A stretch of 58,327 bases of DNA from Allobosea lupini (GTDB lineage: Bacteria > Pseudomonadota > Alphaproteobacteria > Rhizobiales > Beijerinckiaceae). The notes under the pieces were generated by a model. It saw nothing but the letters and a program-made list of their open reading frames with translations, searched no databases and had not been told where the DNA came from. The stretch covers positions 1-58,327 of the forward strand of contig NZ_FOAN01000017.1 in the NCBI RefSeq assembly GCF_900109525.1, in the 5' to 3' direction. Positions 9,901-17,931 of the stretch are shown piece after piece. The translations under genes were made by a program, and so were the position numbers. How positions within the stretch are numbered: the stretch's first letter is position 1; every line of letters begins with the position of its first letter.

Positions 9901-11807
9901 AGGTTCTCGATGTCGATCTCGCCGCCGCTGGCGCGCTCCAGCGTCATGTCGTGCAGCCAGACTCGACTGTCGGCTCCGGCTCCGCCGTTCTGTTGCGGGG
10001 TGATGTTGAAGGTGCGCTCGTTGACGACGCGGAAGCCCATGTTCTCCAGCATCGGCACGCGCTCGGAGAGCGAGATCGCGGCGCCGCGCGAGAACAGCTT
10101 GAGATTGGCCCGCGTCGGGCCGTCGCCGTCGCGGCGGTAGAGATTGACGGCGCGCGGCCGCTCCGCCGACAGCTTCTGCAGCATGTCGACGTCGACCAGC
10201 GCGTCCTCTGCTGAATAACGCTCGCGATAGGCGGCGCCGAAGGCCTCGGCATAGCGCTCGGCGAGGGACCGGGCGGCGGGACCGGCCTTCTGCGCGTCGA
10301 GCGCGTCCTTGAGGCCGTCGCTCCAGGTGCGGACGATCGCGGCGATGCCGGCTTCCAGCGTGTTGCGGTCGATCTTGGGCGTGCGACCCTCGTCGCGCCC
10401 GATGATGTAGTGGGTGCGGGCGAGCGGCCCTTCCGGATAAGCCGGATAGGCGGCGGAGACGCGGCCCTGGTAGACGCGGGCGAGGAATTCGCCGACGCGC
10501 CGGCGCACCGTGGTGTCGTAGCGATCCTTCGGGATGAAGACGAGCGCCGAGACGAAGCGGTCGAACTCGTCGGCGCGGGCGAGCGCGCGGATGCGCGGCC
10601 GCTCGGTCAGTTGCATGATGTCGAGGGCGAAGCGCTCCAGCGTCTCGACATCGATCTGGAAGAGCTCGTCGCGCGGGAAGGCGTCGAGCACGTTGTAGAG
10701 CGCGCGACCGGAATAGCTCGACGGGTCGAAGCCGGTGCTCTTGAGCACGCGCGCGACCTTGAGACGCAGATAGGGGATGGAGCGGGCGCTGCCGGTATAG
10801 GCGTTCGAGGTGAGCAGGCCGACGATGCGCAGTTCGCCGTCGAGCCGCCCGTCGGGCGTGAACAATTTCACGCCGACATAGTCGAGATGGACGCGGCGGT
10901 GGACGCGGCTCTTGACGTTGGCCTTGGTGATGATCAGCGCCTGCGGCTTGGCCAGGAAGGCGCGGATCTCCGGCGTCATCACCACGAGCTCGCGATTCTT
11001 GCGCAACACCCGAACATCCGGGTCGCGCAGGATGCCGAGGCCAGAGGAGTCGACCGGGTCGGCGGCGGTGTCGCCACCCGCGAAGCGATAAGCGCGAACG
11101 CCGAGCAAGGTGAAATTGTCGCCGGCGATCCATTCGAGGAAATTCAGAGCCTCGGCGACCTCGTCCTCGGGCAGCGGCGGCGGATTGGCGCGATAGGACT
11201 GGATCACCTCGGTGATTCGCCCGCGCATCGCGGCCCAGTCGTCGACGGCGAGGCCGACGTCCACATAGACGCGGGCAAGACCTGCGGCGAGGCGCTCGCG
11301 GGCCTCGGCGGTGTCGATCCGGTCAAGATGGATATGGATCAGGCTCTCGCGTCGCGTGCCTTCGACCGCGCGGCCCGAGGCCTCGCCGGCAAGCGACTGG
11401 AAGGTGCCGTCATCCTTGCGCACCACGGCGAGGATGGGATGGGCGACGAGGCGGGGCTCGTAGCCCTGCTCGGCGAGCTCGGCCAGGGTCGAATCGAGCA
11501 GGAACGGCTTGTTGTCGTTGACGACCTCGAGGATGGTGATCTGGCGCTCGCGCCCATCCTCATTCACCGCCTCGTCGCGGAAGCGCAGATTGGGCTCGCC
11601 AGGCTTGCGGTTGCCGGTCAGGTGGGCGTAGGCGGCGTTGGCCGCGCGAGCCAGGAGTTCGGGCGGCAGTGCAACGAGATCCTCGGCGACGGTCCGGCCA
11701 TAGAGCAGCTTGGGGAAGTCCGCGGGCATCGCCGAACCGAGCTTCTGGGCAGCCGCCTCGATCGCGGTGACGGCTGCGGCCGTGGCATTCGCTTCGCGCT
11801 TGGCCAT
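6969..11807 (-). CDS. gdhB: NAD-specific glutamate dehydrogenase, large (180-kDa) type
   Basis: Oxidises glutamate to 2-oxoglutarate with NAD, feeding nitrogen and carbon catabolism. It has 1,612 residues, typical of the giant L_180 class. Long N-terminal regulatory domains precede the catalytic core. Core motifs visible are RGGLRWSDRPQDFRTEVLG, then KNAVIVPVGAKGGFVPK near residue 845, and later GGIGTYIRAS and KVIGEGANLG. Start ATG 11807 has the ribosome site GGGGGAAG six bases upstream and removes 13 atypical residues of a longer frame. Very long frames on the opposite strand are compositional shadows. Confidence 0.97.
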   Translation of the reverse strand: MAKREANATAAAVTAIEAAAQKLGSAMPADFPKLLYGRTVAEDLVALPPELLARAANAAYAHLTGNRKPGEPNLRFRDEAVNEDGRERQITILEVVNDNKPFLLDSTLAELAEQGYEPRLVAHPILAVVRKDDGTFQSLAGEASGRAVEGTRRESLIHIHLDRIDTAEARERLAAGLARVYVDVGLAVDDWAAMRGRITEVIQSYRANPPPLPEDEVAEALNFLEWIAGDNFTLLGVRAYRFAGGDTAADPVDSSGLGILRDPDVRVLRKNRELVVMTPEIRAFLAKPQALIITKANVKSRVHRRVHLDYVGVKLFTPDGRLDGELRIVGLLTSNAYTGSARSIPYLRLKVARVLKSTGFDPSSYSGRALYNVLDAFPRDELFQIDVETLERFALDIMQLTERPRIRALARADEFDRFVSALVFIPKDRYDTTVRRRVGEFLARVYQGRVSAAYPAYPEGPLARTHYIIGRDEGRTPKIDRNTLEAGIAAIVRTWSDGLKDALDAQKAGPAARSLAERYAEAFGAAYRERYSAEDALVDVDMLQKLSAERPRAVNLYRRDGDGPTRANLKLFSRGAAISLSERVPMLENMGFRVVNERTFNITPQQNGGAGADSRVWLHDMTLERASGGEIDIENLDPTIEAALMAQFRGLTESDRFDQLVLAAGLAWREAALLRALGRYLRQVGAPYAQGYIADALTRHSGIATGLVKLFVAKFDPHLSDEKRAEQMKAERERIEAALADVTSLDEDRILRRFVNLIDATLRTNFFQIGPDGHPRGTISFKLASGQVDGMPLPRPLYEIFVYSPRVEGIHMRFGKVARGGLRWSDRPQDFRTEVLGLVKAQQVKNAVIVPVGAKGGFVPKQLPPASDRAAWLAEGTESYRIFIRTLLELTDNLDGEKILPPPDTVRHDGDDPYLVVAADKGTATFSDTANALSAEKHHWLGDAFASGGSQGYDHKGMGITARGAWEAVKRHFREIDVDIQTTPFTVAGVGDMSGDVFGNGMLLSPAIKLIAAFDHRDIFLDPDPDSAKSLAERQRIFALPRSSWQDYDKSLISKGGGIFSRQAKSIALSPEVRQAIGFDKAQATPAELMTAILKAPVDLLWFGGIGTYIRASDETDAQVGDRANDAIRVTGSELRTKVIGEGANLGATQRGRIEAARNGVRLNTDAIDNSAGVNTSDVEVNIKIALADPVRDGRLPEKKRNALLAEMTDEVGLLVLRNNYLQTLALSLTEAQGIQASPHLRRLMVRLEEEGRLDRGVEYLPSDAVLIEREKRGEGLTRPELAVLIAYAKLALHDALLDSAIPDDPYLKSELVRYFPQPLREGYAKEIAGHRLRREIVATQLANAIINRGGPAIVSMLADQTRAEAPAIAAAYAVARDAFDLIALNGAIDALDAKLPGKTQTGLYAAAQELVVDRMRWFLRRGVAKPGAIEQTVAHYAKGVAALEGALGELLPEAAAQARNARIAALTAEGVPEALAIRVASLPWLAEATDIVDIASRTKRDIVEVARIHFGTDSVFGFSTLRSAAEAVPATDDYERLARQRAVETLTDGHAGLTQEIATGKPGPDALKDWLAERGADAERTRATVSAIAMSGLSLPKLMVAAGMLADLPRK

Positions 11808-11854
11808 AGTCTTCTTCCCCCTGCTATTTTGCCGAAGCGATGACATAGCTCACC

Positions 11855-11887
11855 GGCTGCTGCAACTTTCGTCGCATCGCAGCAGCC
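11855..11887. promoter_or_regulatory. Inverted repeat upstream of gdhB
   Basis: Perfect 9-bp arms GGCTGCTGC (11855-11863) and GCAGCAGCC (11879-11887) separated by 15 bases, 48 bases before the gdhB start codon. It could be an operator or a leader hairpin. The 154-base divergent region with the AhpD-type gene holds nothing else I recognise. Confidence 0.35.
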
Positions 11888-11961
11888 AGATTGCACCAAT
11901 ATGGCGCGGACGCGGCGAGTCGTGCCCAATCCGCGCGGATATCAGCGCGAGGAGTGCAGAG

Positions 11962-12579
11962 ATGACGAAGAAGCATGACAAGGCGATGGTGGGTGAGCAG
12001 CCTGCAAAGCAGGACGCGCCGCCGGCCGTGATGGCCCTCTCTCTGCCGCGAGCCGAGCTTTCCGAGGCGATGCAGGCCTATTTCGCAAAATGCGAGGAAA
12101 AGCTCGGCTATGTCCCGAACGTCCTGGCCGCCTATTCCCATGACGACGCCAAGCTTCAGGCCTTCGCCACCTTCTACAACGATCTGATGCTGGCCCCGTC
12201 GGGTCTCTCGAAGCTGGAGCGCGAGATGATCGCGGTCGCCGTCTCCAGCGTGAACCGCTGCTATTACTGCCTGACGGCGCATGGCCAGGCGGTGCGCCAG
12301 CTCTCGGGCGACCCCGTGCTCGGCGAGATGATGGTGATGAACTATCGCGCCGCGCAGCTCTCGGCCCGCCACCGCGCCATGCTCGACTTCTCGGTGAAGC
12401 TGACGGAAGAGCCGCACAGGATCGAGGAGGAGGATCGGCAGGCCCTGCGAAACGCCGGCTTCGGCGAGCGCGACATCTGGGACATCGGCGCGGTCGCCGC
12501 GTTCTACAACATGTCGAACCGGATCGCCTCGGCGGTCGATATGCGGCCCAATCCCGAATATCACGGCGCGTCCCGGTAG
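11962..12579 (+). CDS. Peroxidase-related enzyme, AhpD/carboxymuconolactone decarboxylase family
   Basis: Cytoplasmic 205-residue protein of the AhpD-like fold. The redox pair Cys100-x-x-Cys103 (NRCYYCLTAH) with His107 matches the AhpD core, suggesting thiol-dependent antioxidant activity. Family relatives are annotated as uncharacterised peroxidase-related enzymes, so the substrate is unknown. The start MTKKHDKAMV has GGAG seven bases upstream; a longer frame from 11710 overlaps gdhB and is rejected. Divergent from gdhB. Confidence 0.88.
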   Translation: MTKKHDKAMVGEQPAKQDAPPAVMALSLPRAELSEAMQAYFAKCEEKLGYVPNVLAAYSHDDAKLQAFATFYNDLMLAPSGLSKLEREMIAVAVSSVNRCYYCLTAHGQAVRQLSGDPVLGEMMVMNYRAAQLSARHRAMLDFSVKLTEEPHRIEEEDRQALRNAGFGERDIWDIGAVAAFYNMSNRIASAVDMRPNPEYHGASR

Positions 12580-12680
12580 AGCATCTCCGCGCGTCCGTGA
12601 AGCGCGGAATGCTCGACCTTTCCATTCTGACGCATTGTCTTCGCGCGAGCCGGTCGCCCCTTCGATCGACAATGCTCTGG
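12580..12680. repeat. Dispersed palindromic repeat, family B, diverged copy 1
   Basis: Runs from GAGCATCTCCGCGCG to ATGCTCTGG and shares the layout of the copies at 13389-13491 and 20735-20835: a first hairpin (GCATTCCGCGC type), then a segment related to CGCATTTTCTTCATGCGAACCGG, then CTTCGCTCGAAGATGCTC. It follows the stop of the AhpD-type gene immediately. Confidence 0.65.
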
Positions 12681-12689
12681 GGCCCGGCC

Positions 12690-12893
12690 AAAAGAAAACG
12701 GCCGGCGGAAACCGCCAGCCGTGAGTTGGCTTCGACTCGTTGGCCCGGCCCGCCGCAGCGCCGGAGGGGCTGGGGGGCTGACGTGTCCGGAACCGGACAG
12801 GCCGGGCCGCCGAAGCAACGAATCGGAGTTGAGCCCCGTAACGGGGCGTTCGCTGGGCGCAAGCGCGGCAAAATCATGGCAATCACGCTGGCC
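12690..12893 (-). ncRNA. Candidate structured small RNA with intrinsic terminator
   Basis: Minus-strand transcript of about 200 nt inferred from structure. Arms, in plus coordinates, are GCCCCG/CGGGGC (12833-12838, 12842-12847), GCTTCG/CGAAGC (12729-12734, 12811-12816) continuing into GGCCCGGCC/GGCCGGGCC (12742-12750, 12800-12808), and TGTCCG/CGGACA inside. The transcript ends in a terminator stem ACGGC-GGCGG/CCGCC-GCCGT (12698-12722) followed on the minus strand by TTTTCTTTT. An inner C-rich stretch (CCCCCCAGCCCCTCC) could pair with Shine-Dalgarno sequences. No convincing start codon with ribosome site lies in it. I do not recognise a known RNA family. Confidence 0.5.
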
Positions 12894-12922
12894 GCGAAAA
12901 AGGATGGTAGGCCTGTCGTCAA
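12894..12922 (-). promoter_or_regulatory. Promoter candidate for the small RNA
   Basis: Minus strand carries a good -35 box TTGACG (12917-12922). Seventeen bases later is TTTCGC (12894-12899), a poor -10. The -35 match and its position just upstream of the structured region support the RNA call; the -10 is weak. Confidence 0.3.
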
Positions 12923-13007
12923 TCTGTCTTGCAGCGCCCTTGCCAGCGCTGGAGGGCGGGCGCATCATCCCTTGCCGGATCACCACCGGCCACGAAAAGG
13001 AGGCGTG

Positions 13008-13376
13008 ATGAGCGAAAGCGAAACTCCGCCAGGTCAGCGAGCGGGCGAGGTCGTCGCCTTTCCGGCTGCTGCCGCGCCCTCCTCCGTCACCTTCGATCGC
13101 CGCGAACTGAACGAGTTGCTCAATCTTTACGGCCGCATGGTCGCCGCTGGCGAGTGGCGCGACTACGCCATCGATTTCCTGCGCAACAAGGCACAATTCT
13201 CGGTGTTTCGCCGCACGGCCGAGGTGCCGCTCTACCGGATCGTCAAGGACCCGTCGCTGGCGCGGCGACAGGGTACCTATTCGGTGGTGACCGCGACCGG
13301 GCTGATCCTGAAGCGCGGCGCCGAACTGAGCCGCGTGCTCAAGGTGCTCGACAAGCGGTTGAGCGTGGTGAGCTGA
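13008..13376 (+). CDS. DUF2794 family protein
   Basis: A 122-residue protein of unknown function, restricted in my knowledge to alphaproteobacteria. A variable N-terminus precedes a conserved block: VTFDRRELNELLNLYGRMVA, then EWRDYAIDFL and a C-terminal half with PLYRIVKDPSLARRQGTYSVV. The start has AAGGAGG six bases upstream, which decides against the longer in-frame extension. It is transcribed alone toward a strong terminator. Confidence 0.88.
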   Translation: MSESETPPGQRAGEVVAFPAAAAPSSVTFDRRELNELLNLYGRMVAAGEWRDYAIDFLRNKAQFSVFRRTAEVPLYRIVKDPSLARRQGTYSVVTATGLILKRGAELSRVLKVLDKRLSVVS

Positions 13377-13388
13377 GCTGATCCACCA

Positions 13389-13491
13389 GAGCCTTTCCGC
13401 GATTCTTCGAATCGCGGAAAGGCTCTAAGTCCTTGTTCTGTCGCATTTTCTTCATGCGAACCGGTGTCCACTTCGCTCGAAGATGCTCTAG
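13389..13491. repeat. Dispersed palindromic repeat, family B, copy 2
   Basis: Best-preserved copy. A near-perfect hairpin GAGCCTTTCCGCGATTC / GAATCGCGGAAAGGCTC is followed by TCGCATTTTCTTCATGCGAACCGG and CACTTCGCTCGAAGATGCTC. It lies between DUF2794 and its terminator. Confidence 0.85.
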
Positions 13492-13500
13492 GCTCAGTCC

Positions 13501-13540
13501 AAAAGAAAAGCCCCGGCCGTGAGGCCGGGGCTTCTTTTGT
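13501..13540. terminator. Bidirectional intrinsic terminator
   Basis: Perfect stem AAGCCCCGGCC / GGCCGGGGCTT (13508-13518, 13523-13533) with a GTGA loop. It has TTCTTTTGTT on the plus side and, on the minus side, CTTTTCTTTT. It sits between the convergent DUF2794 and Bax-inhibitor genes and should stop transcripts from both. Confidence 0.9.
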
Positions 13541-13557
13541 TCAGGCTGTCGCCCTGA

Positions 13558-14334
13558 TCACTCCTGCTTGGAGCCGAAGAGCGAGAGCAGCATCTGGAAC
13601 ATGTTGACGAAGTTCAGGTAGAGCGACAGGGCGCCGTTCACCGAGAGCTTCGCTGCCGACTCGGAGTCCATGTCCGAGTACAGGTACATTTCCTTCAGGC
13701 GCTGCGTATCCCAGGCGGTCAGGCCGGCGAAGACCAGCACGCCGATCACCGAGATGGCGAAGGAGAGCGCGCTCGAGGCCAGGAAGATGTTGACCACCGA
13801 GGCGATCACCAGGCCGATCAGGCCCATGATCAGGAACGAGCCGATGCCCGACAGCGACTTCTTCGTGGTGTAACCGAACAGGCTGAGGCCAGCGAAGGAG
13901 GCCGCGGTGATGAAGAACACCTTGGCGATCGATTCACCGGTGAAGACCACGAAGATCGACGACAGCGAGATGCCCATCACCGCCGCGAAGGCGAAGAACA
14001 TGGCGCGCGCGGTCGACGAGCTCATGCTCTCGGCCTTGAACGAGAAGAAGAAGATGAAGGCCAGCGGCGCCAGCATCACCACCCACTTCAGCGGGGAAAG
14101 GTACAGCGCCTGGCCGAGCGGCGTCAGCGCGGTGACCTTGCCCGAGGGCGAGTAGCCGGCGATCGCCAGCATGGAGATGCCGATCGCCATCAGGCCGGTG
14201 ATGGCCAGGCCAATGCTCATGTTGTTGTAAACGCCGAGCATGAACGAGCGCAGGCCCTGGTCCATCTCGACGGCGCTGGTCTGCTGGGCGCGGCCGGCGC
14301 CCCAGACCTGAGCGTTGCGGTCGAAATCGCTCAT
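13558..14334 (-). CDS. Bax inhibitor-1/YccA family membrane protein
   Basis: Inner-membrane protein of 258 residues with about seven hydrophobic segments, the usual BI-1 architecture (calcium-leak or stress-protective channels; bacterial role poorly known). The conserved C-terminal part GLTAWDTQRLKEMYLYSDMD and the acidic pair near the end match the family. Start MSDFDRNAQV has AAGGGGAA about nine bases upstream. The 217 bases upstream contain no other gene and presumably hold its promoter. Confidence 0.92.
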   Translation of the reverse strand: MSDFDRNAQVWGAGRAQQTSAVEMDQGLRSFMLGVYNNMSIGLAITGLMAIGISMLAIAGYSPSGKVTALTPLGQALYLSPLKWVVMLAPLAFIFFFSFKAESMSSSTARAMFFAFAAVMGISLSSIFVVFTGESIAKVFFITAASFAGLSLFGYTTKKSLSGIGSFLIMGLIGLVIASVVNIFLASSALSFAISVIGVLVFAGLTAWDTQRLKEMYLYSDMDSESAAKLSVNGALSLYLNFVNMFQMLLSLFGSKQE

Positions 14335-14551
14335 GGAGAGAGTTCCCCTTGAAACTTTGCCTGGCGGACATCGCCGTTGCGACACCCGCCGCCGCGCACC
14401 AACGTGGCGACATCGCAGAATATGAGGGGGATCAGGCGCCCTTACAAGAGGCAAGCATGGTTAGCGCCGCCCGTGGCATAGAAATTCGGTGGCCAGTCTA
14501 TGCAACATTACCGTCCGTTCATGTTTATGTCAGACCGACTTGAGTCAGACC

Positions 14552-17146
14552 TCATAAATTCCTCAGATGAGAAGCGGGCGCCTTCGATAGTATTTGCAGC
14601 GTTCCGATCAATCCGAACAGGACGGTGACCACGACGGCTGCAGTCGCAGCGAGGATAGCGCCTGTCGGATCAGGGACGAAATCTATCTTCATCACTTGCG
14701 TGACGACGCCCCAGCCGGCCGCGGCACCTGCCAGGAGCCCGAACAGAGCAGACACGACACCGATCCCTGCGTATTCGAGGATGTACGACGAAAGTATGAA
14801 GCGGCGAGTCGCGCCGAGCGTCTTCAGGATCATCGCGTCATAGAGCCGCGCCCTCTGCCCGGCCGCCAGAGCACCGGCGAGGACCAGCAGGCTCGCGGTG
14901 ATGGCAAGGCCCGAGGCGCCGCGAATCGCGCCGGCGAGCTGGCCGACGATGGTGTTGACCGCCTCCAGCGCGTCCTTGACCCGGACTGCCGTCACCGCCG
15001 GGAAGGCGATGGCAAGCTGGCGCATCAGCGCGGCGTCGTTGGCCACAGGCGCCGCGCCCTTGTCTGTGACGGTGGCGAGATTGGTGTGCGGCGCGCCGGC
15101 GAAGGTGTTGGGTGAGAACACCATGACGAAGTTGATGCCGAGCGAGCGCCATTCGATGTCGCGGAAATTGGCGATGCGCGCGGTGATATTGCGGCCGAGC
15201 ACGTTGACCGTGAGTTTGTCGCCGAGCTTGAGGCCCAGTCCCTCGACGGCGCGGGCGTCAAAGGAGACCAGCGGCTCGCCGCGGTAGTTTTCCGGCCACC
15301 ATTCGCCCGAGGCGAGCCTGGAGGCCTCGGGCATGGCGGCGGAATAGGTGATGCCACGGTCGCCCTCGAGCACCCAGGCCATCTGCTCGCTCGCCTTGAT
15401 CTGCTCGGCCGGGACGTCGTTCACGCTGACGATGCGCCCGCGCATCATCGGCACGCGCTCGACATGGGCGCCGGGACGCTGCTCGGCGAGGAAGCGGTCG
15501 AAGGCGGCGGCCTGCGCATTGGGAATGTCGAGGAAGAAGAAGCTCGGCGCCTTTTGCGGCAGCGACTGGGTCAGTTGCCGGCGCAAGCTGACGTCGATGA
15601 AGGCGAGCGTCGAGAGCAGGGCCACGCCAAGCCCGAGCGACAGCACCAGCGAGGGTGTCAGCGCACCGGGACGATAGATATTGGCGAGCGCCAGGCGCAG
15701 CGCCGGCTGCCGGGGACGCCCGGCGCGCCGGGCCAGCGCCATCAGCCCCCAGGCGATCAGCCGCAACAGCAGGAAGATGCCGGTGGCGGCGCCGACATAG
15801 ATCAGCGCGATGCGCCGGTCATAGGCGAAGACGAGCGCGACGCCGACGAGGCCGGCTAGCGCGGCCAGGAAGATCGCCCGGTAAATCCAACGCGGCTGGC
15901 GCCGGTCGGGCTCGATCTGGTCGCGGAACAGCGCCGAGACAGGAACGTCATGGGCGCGGCCGAGCGGGATGATGGCGAAGACCAGCGCCGTCAGCAGCCC
16001 GTAGAGCGCGGCGATGGCGAGTTCGACCGGTGCGAGCGTCGGCTCGAAGGGCAGGGGCAGGATGTCGGCGAGCATATAGCCGAGCGCGAAGGGCGCGGCG
16101 GCGCCGAGCGCGAGCCCGATCGCGATGCCGAAGCCCGCGACGAGCATGACCTCGGTCAGATGGATGGCGACGACCCGGCCGCCGGTGGCGCCGATCGCCT
16201 TCAGCGTGGCGAAGTCGAGCCGCTTGGCCTCGACGAAACGCCGTACCGCATTGGCGACGCCGACGCCGCCGACCAGCAGCGCGGTCAGGCCGACCAGGGT
16301 CAGGAACTGGGTGAAGCGCTCGATATTACGCTGGAAATTCGGGGCGGCGTTGGCGCGGGAGCGGACTTCCCAGCCCGCATTCGGCTGTTCGCGCGTGGCG
16401 CTGGCCAGGAGGGCCTCGAGGGCGGCATCGGTATTGGCGCCATCGGGCAGGATGACGCGCGCCGTCCAGCGCACCAGGCTGCCGGGCTGCAGCAGTTCGG
16501 ACGCCCGCAGCGCGTCCTGCGAGAGGATCAGGCGCGGGCCGAAGCCGACGCCGGCGGCGATCTTGTCGGGCTCTGACGTCAGGCTGGCACGCAATTGCAC
16601 CCGCGCCGAGCCGATCAGCACGGTGTCGCCAGGCTTGAGGTCGAGGCGGCCGAACAGGACGGGATCGGCGATGCCGCCATAGGCGCCGTCGCGCAAGGCC
16701 AGAAGATCGGCCGCCGGCTGGGCCGGATCGGTGCGCAGGTCGCCGATGCTCGGATAGGAGCCGTCGACGGCCTTGAGCTCGACCAGGGCCGCGCCCTTCT
16801 CGCCGGCATTGGCCATGCTGCGCAGGGTCGCGATGGTCGAGACACGGCCATGGCGAGCGAGGAAGGCATGTTCTTCGGCGGTCGGCTCGCGATGGATCAG
16901 GCTGAAGGCGGCATCGCCGCCGAGAATGCGCCGGCCTTCGCGACCGAGGCCTTCGCTCAGGCCACGCGAGGCCGAGGACACCGCGGCGATCGCCATGACG
17001 CCGAGCGCCAGGCAGGCGATGAACACGCCGAAGCCGCGCAGGCCGCCGCGCAGGTCACGCCAGGCGAGGCGCAGGGCCAGCTTCAGGCCGACCGGGCGCC
17101 GAATGGGAGCGGAAGGAGTTGTCGAGGGTTTGACGGGCGCATGCAT
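14552..17146 (-). CDS. ybbP: ABC transporter permease, YbbP type (FtsX-like)
   Basis: Large permease of 864 residues with an N-terminal hydrophobic anchor (FGVFIACLALGVMAIAA), a periplasmic MacB-like region, and two FtsX-type blocks of transmembrane helices. The middle block contains LVGGVGVANAVRRFVEAKR and the last block LKTLGATRRFILSSY. It starts one base after the ATPase stop, so translation is coupled. The YbbA-YbbP-TesA neighbourhood matches E. coli; substrates are thought to be hydrophobic or lipoprotein-like, but this is not established. Confidence 0.9.
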   Translation of the reverse strand: MHAPVKPSTTPSAPIRRPVGLKLALRLAWRDLRGGLRGFGVFIACLALGVMAIAAVSSASRGLSEGLGREGRRILGGDAAFSLIHREPTAEEHAFLARHGRVSTIATLRSMANAGEKGAALVELKAVDGSYPSIGDLRTDPAQPAADLLALRDGAYGGIADPVLFGRLDLKPGDTVLIGSARVQLRASLTSEPDKIAAGVGFGPRLILSQDALRASELLQPGSLVRWTARVILPDGANTDAALEALLASATREQPNAGWEVRSRANAAPNFQRNIERFTQFLTLVGLTALLVGGVGVANAVRRFVEAKRLDFATLKAIGATGGRVVAIHLTEVMLVAGFGIAIGLALGAAAPFALGYMLADILPLPFEPTLAPVELAIAALYGLLTALVFAIIPLGRAHDVPVSALFRDQIEPDRRQPRWIYRAIFLAALAGLVGVALVFAYDRRIALIYVGAATGIFLLLRLIAWGLMALARRAGRPRQPALRLALANIYRPGALTPSLVLSLGLGVALLSTLAFIDVSLRRQLTQSLPQKAPSFFFLDIPNAQAAAFDRFLAEQRPGAHVERVPMMRGRIVSVNDVPAEQIKASEQMAWVLEGDRGITYSAAMPEASRLASGEWWPENYRGEPLVSFDARAVEGLGLKLGDKLTVNVLGRNITARIANFRDIEWRSLGINFVMVFSPNTFAGAPHTNLATVTDKGAAPVANDAALMRQLAIAFPAVTAVRVKDALEAVNTIVGQLAGAIRGASGLAITASLLVLAGALAAGQRARLYDAMILKTLGATRRFILSSYILEYAGIGVVSALFGLLAGAAAGWGVVTQVMKIDFVPDPTGAILAATAAVVVTVLFGLIGTLQILSKAPASHLRNL

Positions 17147-17147
17147 C

Positions 17148-17861
17148 TCAGATCGCCAGCGCCTCGGTGCCGGTCTCGGTCTCGATCCGGCCTGCACGCA
17201 GGCGCACGGTGCGGTCGCAGCTTGCGGCGAGCGAGAGATCATGGGTGACCAGCACGAGGGTGGCGCCGCGCTCGCGCCGGAGTGCGAAGATCAGGTCGAC
17301 GATCGAGCGGCCGGTGCTCTCGTCGAGATTGCCGGTCGGCTCGTCGGCGACGAGGATCGCCGGATCGGGCGCGACGGCCCGGGCGATGGCGACGCGCTGC
17401 TGCTCGCCGCCGGAGAGCTGGGCGGGGTAGTGATCCATGCGCTCGCCGAGGCCGACATTGCGCAATTCGGCCGCGGCGCGCTCGAAGGCGTCGTCGGCGC
17501 CAGCCAATTCCAGCGGCAGCGCGACATTCTCGCGGGCCGTCATGGTCGGCACGAGGTGGAAGGACTGGAAGACGATGCCGATATGGCGACCGCGGAAGAG
17601 GGCAAGCGCGTCCTCGCCGAGCGCACCGAGATCCTGACCGGCGACCCTCACCATACCGGAATCGGGACGTTCCAGCCCGGCCATGGTCATCAGCAAAGTC
17701 GACTTGCCGGAGCCGGACGGGCCGACAAGGCCTGTAGCCTGCCCCTGCGGTATCGCCAGCGAAACGCCCTTGAGGATATGGACGCGGGCGGCGCCGCGCC
17801 CCAGACTGAGCTCGACGTTGTCGAGTTCTATCACTGCCGGGGTTTCTTCGCTCACCGCCAT
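17148..17861 (-). CDS. ybbA: ABC transporter ATP-binding protein, YbbA type
   Basis: LolD/MacB-type ATPase of 237 residues. Walker A GPSGSGKS is at 47-54, the signature is LSGGEQQRVAIARA, Walker B is ILVADEPTGNLDE, and the H-loop is LVTHDLSLA. It powers the adjacent FtsX-like permease. Start MAVSEETPAV is chosen because the longer frame reaches into the divergent tesA start. Only about 70 bases separate it from tesA. Confidence 0.93.
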   Translation of the reverse strand: MAVSEETPAVIELDNVELSLGRGAARVHILKGVSLAIPQGQATGLVGPSGSGKSTLLMTMAGLERPDSGMVRVAGQDLGALGEDALALFRGRHIGIVFQSFHLVPTMTARENVALPLELAGADDAFERAAAELRNVGLGERMDHYPAQLSGGEQQRVAIARAVAPDPAILVADEPTGNLDESTGRSIVDLIFALRRERGATLVLVTHDLSLAASCDRTVRLRAGRIETETGTEALAI

Positions 17862-17931
17862 GTTTCCGCTTTCATCCCATCCGATGTCGCCGCTTCGACC
17901 GCCATTTCGAGCCGAAGGGATCAGAACCGCC

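Noticed and set aside
7278..10214. 978-codon open frame on the plus strand
   Set aside because: It lies entirely opposite gdhB, has Arg/Asp/Gly-rich low-complexity sequence and no family match. It is a GC-rich codon shadow.
12699..12920. Small protein on the minus strand within the RNA candidate (frame starting near MILPRLRP)
   Set aside because: No ribosome site, Pro/Arg-rich shadow-like composition, and the stems and terminator argue for RNA.
12597..13007. In-frame N-terminal extension of DUF2794
   Set aside because: It crosses a repeat and the small RNA candidate and has no family match, while ATG 13008 has an ideal AAGGAGG site.
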